A stretch of DNA of 38,597 bases. Origin: an uncultured Lachnospiraceae bacterium (GTDB lineage Bacteria > Bacillota > Clostridia > Lachnospirales > Lachnospiraceae). Below, piece after piece: positions 26,086-31,859 of this stretch (its first letter is position 1; every line of letters starts with the position of its first letter). Made by a program: the position numbers and the translations under genes. The stretch covers positions 1-38,597 of the forward strand of contig CAKRJH010000019.1 of assembly GCA_934351255.1 (NCBI GenBank), given 5' to 3'. Under the pieces are notes generated by a model. It was not told the DNA's origin. It saw only the letters and a list, made by a program, of their open reading frames with translations, and made no database searches.

Positions 26086-26745
26086 ATGGATGTATTTGAT
26101 ATTATCGGACCGGTGATGGTAGGTCCCAGCAGTTCCCACACTGCGGGTGCAGTGCGGATCGGATATGTGTGCCGCAAGCTGCTGGGAGAGGATCTGGAGC
26201 AGGTGCGGATCGGAATGTGTGGGTCGTTTCTGGCGACCGGAAAAGGGCACGGAACAGATCGTGCGCTGGTGGCCGGGTTGATGGGATTTCTGCCCGATGA
26301 TATGCGGATCCCGCACAGTCTTGAGATCGCCAGAAAGCGTGGGATCAAGGTGTATTTCGAGGCGGCGGTTCGTCCGGATGCCCATCCCAATACCGCGATC
26401 CTGCAGATGCAGGGAGTGCATGGGCGGTCGCTGGAGGTGGTTGCCTGTTCGGTGGGCGGCGGAAGGATCTGTATTCAGGAGATTGACGGGATCTCCACGA
26501 ATTTCTCGGGAGACTATCCGACACTGATCGTCCACAATCAGGATCAGCCGGGACATGTGACGGAAGTGACATCCATGCTGGCACACAAGAGCGTAAACAT
26601 TGCGACCATGCAGTTATACCGTGACAGCCGGGGTGGGGACGCGGTGATGGTACTGGAATGTGACCAGGAGATCCCGAAGGATTCGATCGAATGGCTGTCC
26701 CATCTGGAGGGGATCAAGAAGGTCACGTACCTGAGTCTGAAATAA
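26086..26745 (+). CDS. sdaAB: L-serine dehydratase, beta subunit
   Basis: 219 residues. N-terminal signature DIIGPVMVGPSSSHTAGAVRIGY, then GSFLATGKGHGTDRALVAGL; C-terminal ACT domain (HNQDQPGHVTEVTSMLAHKSVNIATMQL, about residues 147-175). With the alpha subunit it deaminates L-serine to pyruvate and ammonia using a 4Fe-4S cluster. It begins 22 bp after livF with GGAAGGA upstream, so the dehydratase belongs to the same operon as the importer. Confidence 0.96.
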   Translation: MDVFDIIGPVMVGPSSSHTAGAVRIGYVCRKLLGEDLEQVRIGMCGSFLATGKGHGTDRALVAGLMGFLPDDMRIPHSLEIARKRGIKVYFEAAVRPDAHPNTAILQMQGVHGRSLEVVACSVGGGRICIQEIDGISTNFSGDYPTLIVHNQDQPGHVTEVTSMLAHKSVNIATMQLYRDSRGGDAVMVLECDQEIPKDSIEWLSHLEGIKKVTYLSLK

Positions 26746-26795
26746 GAAAAAAGTAAGGTTTGCATTGTATCAATAAACGGAAGGGAGGCTGGCAG

Positions 26796-27650
26796 ATGAT
26801 TCGTTCCATGGAACAGCTTGTGGGGCTTAGCCGCACACGGGAAAAGGAGATCTGGGAGATCGTGCTGCAGGAGGATGCCTGTGAGAAAAATCAGGAGAAA
26901 GAGAACATTTTCCGGCAGATGGAAGGGATGTATCAGGCGATGAAGCAGACGGATGCCTGCTACGATGCCAAAAAATCGGCCAGTGGCATGGTGGGAGATG
27001 ACGGTGCCAGGCTGGCGGCATATCATGAGAGTGGAAAGTCCCTGTTCGGGGCTTTTTTGTGTCATGTCACGGAGCGTGCCATCCGGATCGGAGAGTGCAA
27101 TGCCTGTATGAAGCGCGTGGTTGCCGCACCGACTGCCGGTTCCTGTGGAGTGCTTCCGGCGGTGTTGTTGTCCTATCAGGAGCAGAGTGGCAGGAGCGAT
27201 GAGGATATGACGAGGGCATTGTTTGTGGCGGCAGGGATCGGAGAAGTAATCGCGCAGAATGCCTGCATTGCCGGTGCGCAGGGGGGATGTCAGGCGGAGA
27301 TCGGAACCGCCAGTGCCATGGCTGCTGCTGCGCTTACCTGGCTGCAGGGCGGAGATCAGGAGGCGGTTATTCATGCCGCGGCGATCGCCATCAAAGGACT
27401 GATGGGGCTGGTCTGTGACCCGGTGGCCGGACTGGTGGAGGTACCCTGCGTGAAGCGAAATGTCGTGGGTGCATTGCAGGCAGTCAGCAGCTCGGATCTG
27501 GCGATGGCCGGGATCCGCTCGGTGATCCCGCCGGACGAAGTTGTGCTGGCGATGGATGAGGTCGGCCGGAATATGCCGGAGGCGTACCGGGAGACCGGAA
27601 AAGGCGGGCTGGCCGCGACGGCAACCGGAAAGAAGATCGCAGAAAAATAA
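26796..27650 (+). CDS. sdaAA: L-serine dehydratase, iron-sulfur alpha subunit
   Basis: 284 residues from ATG 26796 (AAGGGAGG 7 nt upstream); an earlier in-frame codon at 26760 has no ribosome site. Family features: KSASGMVGDDGARL, APTAGSCGVLPA, ACIAGAQGGCQAEIGTASAMAAAA and CDPVAGLVEVPC, whose cysteines are the expected cluster ligands. The enzyme is oxygen-sensitive, in line with an anaerobe. Last gene of the operon, followed directly by a terminator. Confidence 0.96.
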   Translation: MIRSMEQLVGLSRTREKEIWEIVLQEDACEKNQEKENIFRQMEGMYQAMKQTDACYDAKKSASGMVGDDGARLAAYHESGKSLFGAFLCHVTERAIRIGECNACMKRVVAAPTAGSCGVLPAVLLSYQEQSGRSDEDMTRALFVAAGIGEVIAQNACIAGAQGGCQAEIGTASAMAAAALTWLQGGDQEAVIHAAAIAIKGLMGLVCDPVAGLVEVPCVKRNVVGALQAVSSSDLAMAGIRSVIPPDEVVLAMDEVGRNMPEAYRETGKGGLAATATGKKIAEK

Positions 27651-27695
27651 ATGCCCTACGGTGCGGCTGAATAAACTGCACCATAGGGCATTTTG
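27651..27695. terminator. Bidirectional terminator between sdaAA and rubrerythrin
   Basis: ATGCCCTACGGTGC (27651-27664) pairs with GCACCATAGGGCAT (27678-27691), one mismatch, followed by TTT on the plus strand and by a T-rich run on the minus strand (complement of AGAAAAATAA). It serves both convergent genes. Confidence 0.9.
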
Positions 27696-27710
27696 TCGTA
27701 CAATATCTGA

Positions 27711-28298
27711 TTAACCGAAGTATCTGTCCAGAAGTCCCTTGAGAGCCTTTCCGTGACGAGCCTCGTCTCTGGCCATCTCATGAACGGTGTCATGGATCGC
27801 ATCCAGGTTGTTTTTCTTTGCACAGGTAGCAAGCTCAACCTTTCCTGCAGTTGCACCGAACTCACAGTCAACACGCCATGCCAGGTTTTCCTTGGTAGAA
27901 GCGGTCATGTTGGCTTCCAGGTCGGAGCCTAACAGCTCTGCAAACTTTGCAGCGTGCTCAGCCTCCTCGTAAGCTGCCTTCTCCCAGTACAGGCCGATCT
28001 CAGGATATCCCTCGCGGTGTGCGATACGAGCCATGCAAAGATACATACCGACCTCAGAGCACTCTCCGTCGAAGTTTGCCTTGAGCTGCTCGAAGATGTA
28101 TTTCTTATCTTCATCGCTGATATCCGGATTATTCTTTACAGTTTCTGCATAGGTGCCGAATGTATGCTCTGCTGCCAGCTTGAGCTCACCCTTTACTTCA
28201 TTGAACTTGTCTGCCGGTACATGACATACCGGACACTCCTCTGGAGGTGTATCTCCCTCATGAACGTAACCACATACTGAACATACCCATTTTGCCAT
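27711..28298 (-). CDS. Rubrerythrin with N-terminal rubredoxin domain (reverse rubrerythrin)
   Basis: 195 residues. Domain order is rubredoxin first (CSVCG and CPVC, residues about 6-24), then a ferritin-like diiron domain with glutamate/histidine ligands in FDGECSEVG, YEEAEHA, CEFGATAG and ARDEARHG. This order, the reverse of classical rubrerythrin, is known from clostridial hydrogen-peroxide reductases that protect against oxygen. ATG preceded by AAAGGAG. The promoter at 28388-28416 carries a PerR/Fur-like box, so induction by peroxide or loss of iron is likely. Confidence 0.95.
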   Translation of the reverse strand: MAKWVCSVCGYVHEGDTPPEECPVCHVPADKFNEVKGELKLAAEHTFGTYAETVKNNPDISDEDKKYIFEQLKANFDGECSEVGMYLCMARIAHREGYPEIGLYWEKAAYEEAEHAAKFAELLGSDLEANMTASTKENLAWRVDCEFGATAGKVELATCAKKNNLDAIHDTVHEMARDEARHGKALKGLLDRYFG

Positions 28299-28351
28299 AG
28301 TTTTTGTCTCCTTTTCTGTTTTGTTTGTTTTGTGTTTGTTTGTCTTGTTTT

Positions 28352-28380
28352 ATTAATAATAGTAATGATTATCAATAATG
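28352..28380. promoter_or_regulatory. PerR/Fur-type operator at the rubrerythrin promoter
   Basis: On the minus strand it reads ATTATTGATAAT-C-ATTACTATTAT, a 7-1-7-like dyad matching the box upstream of the regulator gene at all but the central base over 24 positions. It covers about +1 to +29 of the transcript. Confidence 0.8.
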
Positions 28381-28387
28381 TAAGCTT

Positions 28388-28416
28388 AGTATAACTGATT
28401 CGCTTCAGCTTGTCAA
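28388..28416 (-). promoter_or_regulatory. Rubrerythrin promoter
   Basis: Minus strand: TTGACA (28416-28411), 17-bp spacer, TATACT (28393-28388). The -35 box overlaps the stop codon of the upstream regulator gene (28413-28415). Confidence 0.88.
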
Positions 28417-28802
28417 CGATTATTTTTGCATTTTTCACAGAGGCCGTAGAAGAAGATGCAATGGCCCTGGATCTCACCGTCAAACCCGGCATTTGCAATG
28501 ACGTCAATGTGGTCAATAGAATCCATCTCCAGATCAATGACACGGTGGCATGCATTACATAGGAAGTGCTGATGGGGAGTTGCGTTCCCATCAAAATGCT
28601 CGAATCCGTCGCCTAAATCCAGCTTTTGAGCCTGGCCATGTTCTACCAGGAAGTTCAGGTTGCGGTAGACAGTCCCTAGACTAATATTCGGAAACTCCTC
28701 CTTGACCTGCCCATACACTACCTCTGCGGTAGGGTGCTCTTTGGTGGAACAAAGATAATTGTAGATTGCTTCACGCTGCCTGCTAAATCGTATCGCTGCC
28801 AT
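28413..28802 (-). CDS. PerR/Fur-family peroxide or metal-responsive repressor
   Basis: 129 residues. Winged-helix N-terminus (RFSRQREAIYNYL, HPTAEVVYGQVKEEFPNISLGTVYRNLNFL), then the metal-binding part GDGFEHFDGNATPHQHFLC and two CxxC pairs (CNAC, CEKC) for structural zinc. The HFDGN..PHQHF ligand set and short length fit PerR better than Fur, but the deciding ligand cannot be settled by eye. ATG has GGAGAG upstream. Its own promoter contains the operator-like box shared with rubrerythrin, suggesting autoregulation and control of rubrerythrin. Confidence 0.92.
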   Translation of the reverse strand: MAAIRFSRQREAIYNYLCSTKEHPTAEVVYGQVKEEFPNISLGTVYRNLNFLVEHGQAQKLDLGDGFEHFDGNATPHQHFLCNACHRVIDLEMDSIDHIDVIANAGFDGEIQGHCIFFYGLCEKCKNNR

Positions 28803-28821
28803 AAGCTGCTCTCCTTTGCTT

Positions 28822-28850
28822 GATTATTGATAATGATTACTATTATAATA
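28822..28850. promoter_or_regulatory. PerR/Fur-type operator at the regulator's own promoter
   Basis: GATTATTGATAATGATTACTATTATAATA on the plus strand (given here in two parts: GATTATTGATAAT, GATTACTATTATAATA), overlapping the -10 box of the regulator promoter. Nearly the same as the rubrerythrin box but in the opposite orientation. Confidence 0.8.
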
Positions 28851-28873
28851 AACGAGAATCATTCCTAAGTCAA
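28845..28873 (-). promoter_or_regulatory. Promoter of the PerR/Fur-type regulator
   Basis: Minus strand: TTGACT (28873-28868), 17-bp spacer, TATTAT (28850-28845), overlapped by the operator. Confidence 0.8.
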
Positions 28874-28878
28874 GTCTT

Positions 28879-28907
28879 TTGATATTATTTTTGGGGTGTG
28901 GTAGAAT
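28879..28907 (+). promoter_or_regulatory. Promoter of the ClC antiporter gene
   Basis: TTGATA (28879-28884), 17-bp spacer, TAGAAT (28902-28907). It lies back to back with the regulator promoter. The transcript would start near 28914 and carry a short hairpin, GCCGGCG (28919-28925)/CGCTGGC (28933-28939), with one G-U pair. Confidence 0.65.
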
Positions 28908-28909
28908 AT

Positions 28910-28954
28910 ATGGTGATTGCCGGCGTCAATGGCGCTGGCAAATCTACTTTATAA
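28910..28954 (+). other. 14-codon open frame reading as a Walker A motif (possible gene fossil)
   Basis: ATG to TAA encodes MVIAGVNGAGKSTL, a near-perfect P-loop start as in zeta-toxin-like or ABC ATPases, and then stops. The ATG is only 3 bp after the -10 box of the ClC promoter, so it is probably not translated. It may be the 5' remnant of a lost ATPase gene, or chance. Confidence 0.3.
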
Positions 28955-28972
28955 TAGTATATAGAGGTTACC

Positions 28973-30241
28973 ATGAAGAAAACAGATATGATGAAATTTA
29001 ATATCCTGCGTCTGTGGCGCAACATCACGATCTTTGCCAAATGGACGGCGATCGCGGTCTGCACCGGTCTGGTCGTGGGTGGATTCAGCACCCTCTTTGC
29101 CTGGTGTCTGCAGCAGGTGACGACGATCCGGACGCAGAGGCCCTGGCTGATCTTTTTGCTGCCGGCAGCGGGATTGTTTATCGTCTTTATGTACAGTATC
29201 TTCCAATATAAGAATGACAAGGGTACGAATCTGGTGCTCTCGACGATCCATGCCAAGGCGGAACTTCCGGCTAAGATGGCACCTTTGATCTTCATTGCGA
29301 CGTTGGTGACGCATCTGTTCGGCGGAAGTGCCGGACGTGAGGGCGCGGCGCTGCAGCTTGGAGGCAGCATTGGAAATCAGCTCGGACGCTGGATGCGGCT
29401 CGATGAAAAGGATCAGCATATTGTCGTGATGTGCGGCATGAGCGCGGCCTTTTCTGCCGTGTTCGGAACACCGATCGCGGCCGCGGTTTTTGCGATGGAG
29501 GTCGTCAGTGTCGGGGTTATGTATTATGCGGCGCTGGTTCCCTGTGTGTTTGCGTCACTGATCGCATCCCAGTTTGCCAGCAATATGGGTATAGCGCCGG
29601 AACTGTTCGTGATACGTGGACTTCCGGCGTTTCAGATTCTTCCCACGGTCAAGGTGGTCCTGCTGGCACTTTGCTGTGCCGGTGTCAGTGTGCTGTTCTG
29701 TGTGATCCTGCATTCCACGGGAGATTTTTACCGGAAGCATCTGAAGAATCCGTATCTGAGGATTGTCGTTTCTGCCCTGATCATTATTGCGTTGACCTGT
29801 ATCCTGCGCACGGATGCCTACATGGGTGCAGGAGTCGGGCTGATCGAGCAGTCGATCGCCGGAAATGCACCGGCCAGCGCGTTCCTGTGGAAGATCATTT
29901 TTACAGCATTGACGCTGGAAGCAGGCTTTAAGGGCGGTGAGATCGTTCCGTCTTTCTGCGTGGGGGCGACCTTTGGCTGCCTGTTTGGCAGTCTGCTTCA
30001 CATTTCGCCGGCGCTGTGTGCCGCAGTGGGCATGGTCTCCGTGTTCTGCGGTGTGACCAACTGTCCGATCACATCGCTTTTGATCGCGTTTGAGCTGTTT
30101 GGGTATAAGGCGGTTCCGTTTTTTATGATCGGTGTCAGTGTCAGCTATCTGATGTCGGGATATTATGGGCTTTATCATGATCAGACGATCGTGTATTCCA
30201 AGTATAAGACCAAGTATATCAATCGAAAGACACATGACTAA
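28973..30241 (+). CDS. ClC-family anion/proton antiporter, possibly the fluoride-exporting clade
   Basis: 422 residues, ATG with GAGG at 28964-28967. Ten or so membrane helices. The gating-glutamate motif is GGSAGREGAALQLGGSIGN (about 120) and the central tyrosine region is SGYYGLY near the C-terminus. At the place of the chloride-type GSGIP selectivity motif the protein has KGTNLVLSTIH, and GREG is followed by Ala rather than Pro; both resemble fluoride/proton antiporters of the CLC-F group. I saw no crcB (fluoride) riboswitch upstream. The ClC family is certain, ion choice is not. Confidence 0.9.
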   Translation: MKKTDMMKFNILRLWRNITIFAKWTAIAVCTGLVVGGFSTLFAWCLQQVTTIRTQRPWLIFLLPAAGLFIVFMYSIFQYKNDKGTNLVLSTIHAKAELPAKMAPLIFIATLVTHLFGGSAGREGAALQLGGSIGNQLGRWMRLDEKDQHIVVMCGMSAAFSAVFGTPIAAAVFAMEVVSVGVMYYAALVPCVFASLIASQFASNMGIAPELFVIRGLPAFQILPTVKVVLLALCCAGVSVLFCVILHSTGDFYRKHLKNPYLRIVVSALIIIALTCILRTDAYMGAGVGLIEQSIAGNAPASAFLWKIIFTALTLEAGFKGGEIVPSFCVGATFGCLFGSLLHISPALCAAVGMVSVFCGVTNCPITSLLIAFELFGYKAVPFFMIGVSVSYLMSGYYGLYHDQTIVYSKYKTKYINRKTHD

Positions 30242-30275
30242 ATGTATAGTATGAAAAGAATAATGTAAAATATAG

Positions 30276-30304
30276 TTGACATAATTCATCTCCGAGAGTA
30301 TATT
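30276..30304 (+). promoter_or_regulatory. Promoter of the membrane protein/XRE pair
   Basis: TTGACA (30276-30281), 17-bp spacer, TATATT (30299-30304). Confidence 0.85.
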
Positions 30305-30333
30305 GTAAGTACAGAGACAGACAATATATTCTC
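30294..30333. promoter_or_regulatory. Long inverted repeat over the -10 box and transcription start
   Basis: GAGAGTATATTGT (30294-30306) and ACAATATATTCTC (30321-30333), 12 of 13 pairs, 14-bp centre. It overlaps the -10 box and predicted start, the usual place for a repressor; the XRE protein encoded downstream is the obvious candidate. Confidence 0.7.
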
Positions 30334-30363
30334 ATGGGAGCGTTTTGCGATAAGAAGCAGCCG

Positions 30364-30377
30364 CTCCGGATCGGAGG
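30364..30377 (+). promoter_or_regulatory. Hairpin covering the ribosome binding site
   Basis: CTCCG (30364-30368), loop GAT, CGGAG (30372-30376). The second arm is the Shine-Dalgarno sequence CGGAGG of the gene at 30383, so folding would hide it. Confidence 0.5.
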
Positions 30378-30382
30378 TAATT

Positions 30383-30901
30383 ATGGACGAAGTTGCAGCA
30401 ATGATAGGAGCACTTGCAGGGATTCTGGTCGGACTGGTGATCGTTTATGTGGCGTGCCGGTGGATACGTCAGGGACGTGGAAAAGCGCAGTATGATGAGC
30501 GGCAGGAACTGATCCGCGGCAAGGCATATAAGTGTGCGTTTTATGTGACATTATTGGGGATTTCGATCGCACTTTGCGCCGGAGACTATATCGGGAAGTA
30601 TGTGAATATTTCGGTGGTGCTGTTTGTGGTGCTTTGTGCGGGTGTGCTGATGTACGCGGGATATTGTATCTTTCATGATGCTTATTTTGCATTGAATAGC
30701 AGACCGGGCCGCTATGCCATTTTTTCCGTGGTGGTTGCAGCGGTGAATCTGGTGGGAGGCATCGTTGCATTTGTGAACAGCAGACCTTCACTGACCGAGT
30801 ATCTGCCGTCGGGCGTGGTCAATATCCTGTGCGGAGTGATGTTTATGATCCTGGGCATTTTGTTCCTGGCCAAGCAGGGGATGGATCGACAGGAGGCGTA
30901 A
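30383..30901 (+). CDS. Four-helix integral membrane protein of unknown function
   Basis: 172 residues, ATG 5 nt after CGGAGGT. Membrane helices at about 8-26, 52-70, 76-96 and 112-130, with a last one near 145-165. After the first helix comes the cytoplasmic motif YDERQELIRGKAYK, common in small Firmicutes membrane proteins that are encoded with an XRE regulator. The next gene, 33 bp downstream, is such a regulator. Role unknown; membrane stress or peptide-resistance functions are suggested only by the pairing. Confidence 0.88.
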   Translation: MDEVAAMIGALAGILVGLVIVYVACRWIRQGRGKAQYDERQELIRGKAYKCAFYVTLLGISIALCAGDYIGKYVNISVVLFVVLCAGVLMYAGYCIFHDAYFALNSRPGRYAIFSVVVAAVNLVGGIVAFVNSRPSLTEYLPSGVVNILCGVMFMILGILFLAKQGMDRQEA

Positions 30902-30934
30902 GGCGTCCATATACAGAAAGGATGGTTGGAGAAG

Positions 30935-31144
30935 ATGAAGAATCTCAGGATGAAAGCGGCACGGGCCGGAAAGGATCTGTCGCAGGACGATCTGGCGAAG
31001 CTGTGCGGGGTGTCCAGACAGACGATCAGCGCGATAGAAAAGGGTGACTACAATCCGACGATCCGTCTGTGCATTGCGATCTGCAGGGCGTTGGATGTGA
31101 CATTGGACGATCTGTTCTGGAATAAGGACGGACAGGAGGGCTGA
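30935..31144 (+). CDS. Small XRE-type helix-turn-helix regulator
   Basis: 69 residues, essentially one HTH domain: RMKAARAGKDLSQDDLAKLCGVSRQTISAIEKGDYNPTIRL, then ICRALDVTLDDLFW, the standard form of this Firmicutes subfamily. ATG 30935 is preferred over TTG 30926, with AAAGGA 12 nt upstream and GGAG closer. Presumably represses its own operon through the inverted repeat at 30294-30333. Followed by a terminator at 31182. Confidence 0.92.
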   Translation: MKNLRMKAARAGKDLSQDDLAKLCGVSRQTISAIEKGDYNPTIRLCIAICRALDVTLDDLFWNKDGQEG

Positions 31145-31181
31145 GCGTAGAAGTTAGGCGTGAATGCAAGAGAAGCATATG

Positions 31182-31211
31182 AGGATGCAGTTTTGGACTG
31201 CATCCTTTTTT
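31182..31211 (+). terminator. Terminator after the XRE gene
   Basis: AGGATGCAGT (31182-31191) pairs perfectly with ACTGCATCCT (31197-31206), loop TTTGG, then a T run to 31211. Confidence 0.93.
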
Positions 31212-31230
31212 GATTGATAGGAAACTTTGG

Positions 31231-31259
31231 TTGACAAGGGAGAAAAATCCTGTTATAGT
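31231..31259 (+). promoter_or_regulatory. padR promoter
   Basis: TTGACA (31231-31236), 17-bp spacer, TATAGT (31254-31259). Confidence 0.88.
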
Positions 31260-31263
31260 ACAA

Positions 31264-31296
31264 CTACGACAAACGTACTACGGCAGACGTAGTACG
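31264..31296. promoter_or_regulatory. PadR operator candidate
   Basis: CGTACTACG (31274-31282) and CGTAGTACG (31288-31296) form a perfect 9-bp inverted repeat with centre GCAGA. A third half-site ACTACG lies at 31264-31269. All are directly downstream of the promoter. Confidence 0.75.
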
Positions 31297-31336
31297 ATAG
31301 ACAAAATAAACATATCATGTGGAAGGGAAGGGACAT

Positions 31337-31759
31337 ATGGGTATCAGCAGTGACATAATCCGCGGATACAATGACCTCATTATCCTGTTTCTTCTGATCA
31401 GACAGCCGTCCTATGGGTACGAGATCTCCAAGAATATCCGGGAGATTTCCCGGGAAAAGTATGTGATCAAGGAGACGACGCTGTATTCGGCCTTTACGCG
31501 CATGGAAAAGAACGGATATATCGAATCTTACTCCAGCCAGGAGGGCACGGGGAAGCGCAGGACGTATTACCGGGTCACACCCGCGGGGCTTGCGTATTAT
31601 CAGGAGAAATGCGATGAGTGGATCTTGACCAAGGAAGTGATCGAGAAGTTTGTGGGTGGCCTGGATCCGGCCGGAGCGGGAGCGGATGAAGTTCAGGAGC
31701 CGGGCGCAGATGAGCTGCGGGCAGGCGCTGCGCCGGCGGAAGGATTGGCTGTCGAGTGA
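31337..31759 (+). CDS. PadR-family transcriptional regulator
   Basis: 140 residues from ATG 31337 with GGAAGGGAAGGGA upstream; GTG 31319 lies before that site and is rejected. Winged helix with LIILFLLIRQPSYGYEISKNI, ETTLYSAFTRMEKNGYIES and GKRRTYYRVTPAGLAYY, the PadR pattern. The last 35 residues are a low-complexity Gly/Ala/Glu tail, unusual for the family. It is followed after 100 bp by a DUF1700/DUF4097-like membrane protein, the standard partner of such regulators. Confidence 0.93.
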   Translation: MGISSDIIRGYNDLIILFLLIRQPSYGYEISKNIREISREKYVIKETTLYSAFTRMEKNGYIESYSSQEGTGKRRTYYRVTPAGLAYYQEKCDEWILTKEVIEKFVGGLDPAGAGADEVQEPGADELRAGAAPAEGLAVE

Positions 31760-31824
31760 ATGGCCGGACAGGAGGCCCCCAAATGAATGGAGGGGTGTCC
31801 GAATGAACAGTCGGGGATGAGCAG

Positions 31825-31843
31825 TCTGCAGGGAAACTGCAGA
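31825..31843 (+). other. Perfect hairpin just before the ribosome site of the next gene
   Basis: TCTGCAG (31825-31831), loop GGAAA, CTGCAGA (31837-31843). No T run follows, so it is a leader structure rather than a terminator; it ends 2-3 nt before GGAAAGGA. Confidence 0.5.
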
Positions 31844-31859
31844 TGGAAAGGAAGCAGCA

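Noticed and set aside
28885..28972. Fluoride (crcB) riboswitch before the ClC gene
   Set aside because: The leader holds only one short hairpin; the conserved crcB core with its pseudoknot sequences was not found.
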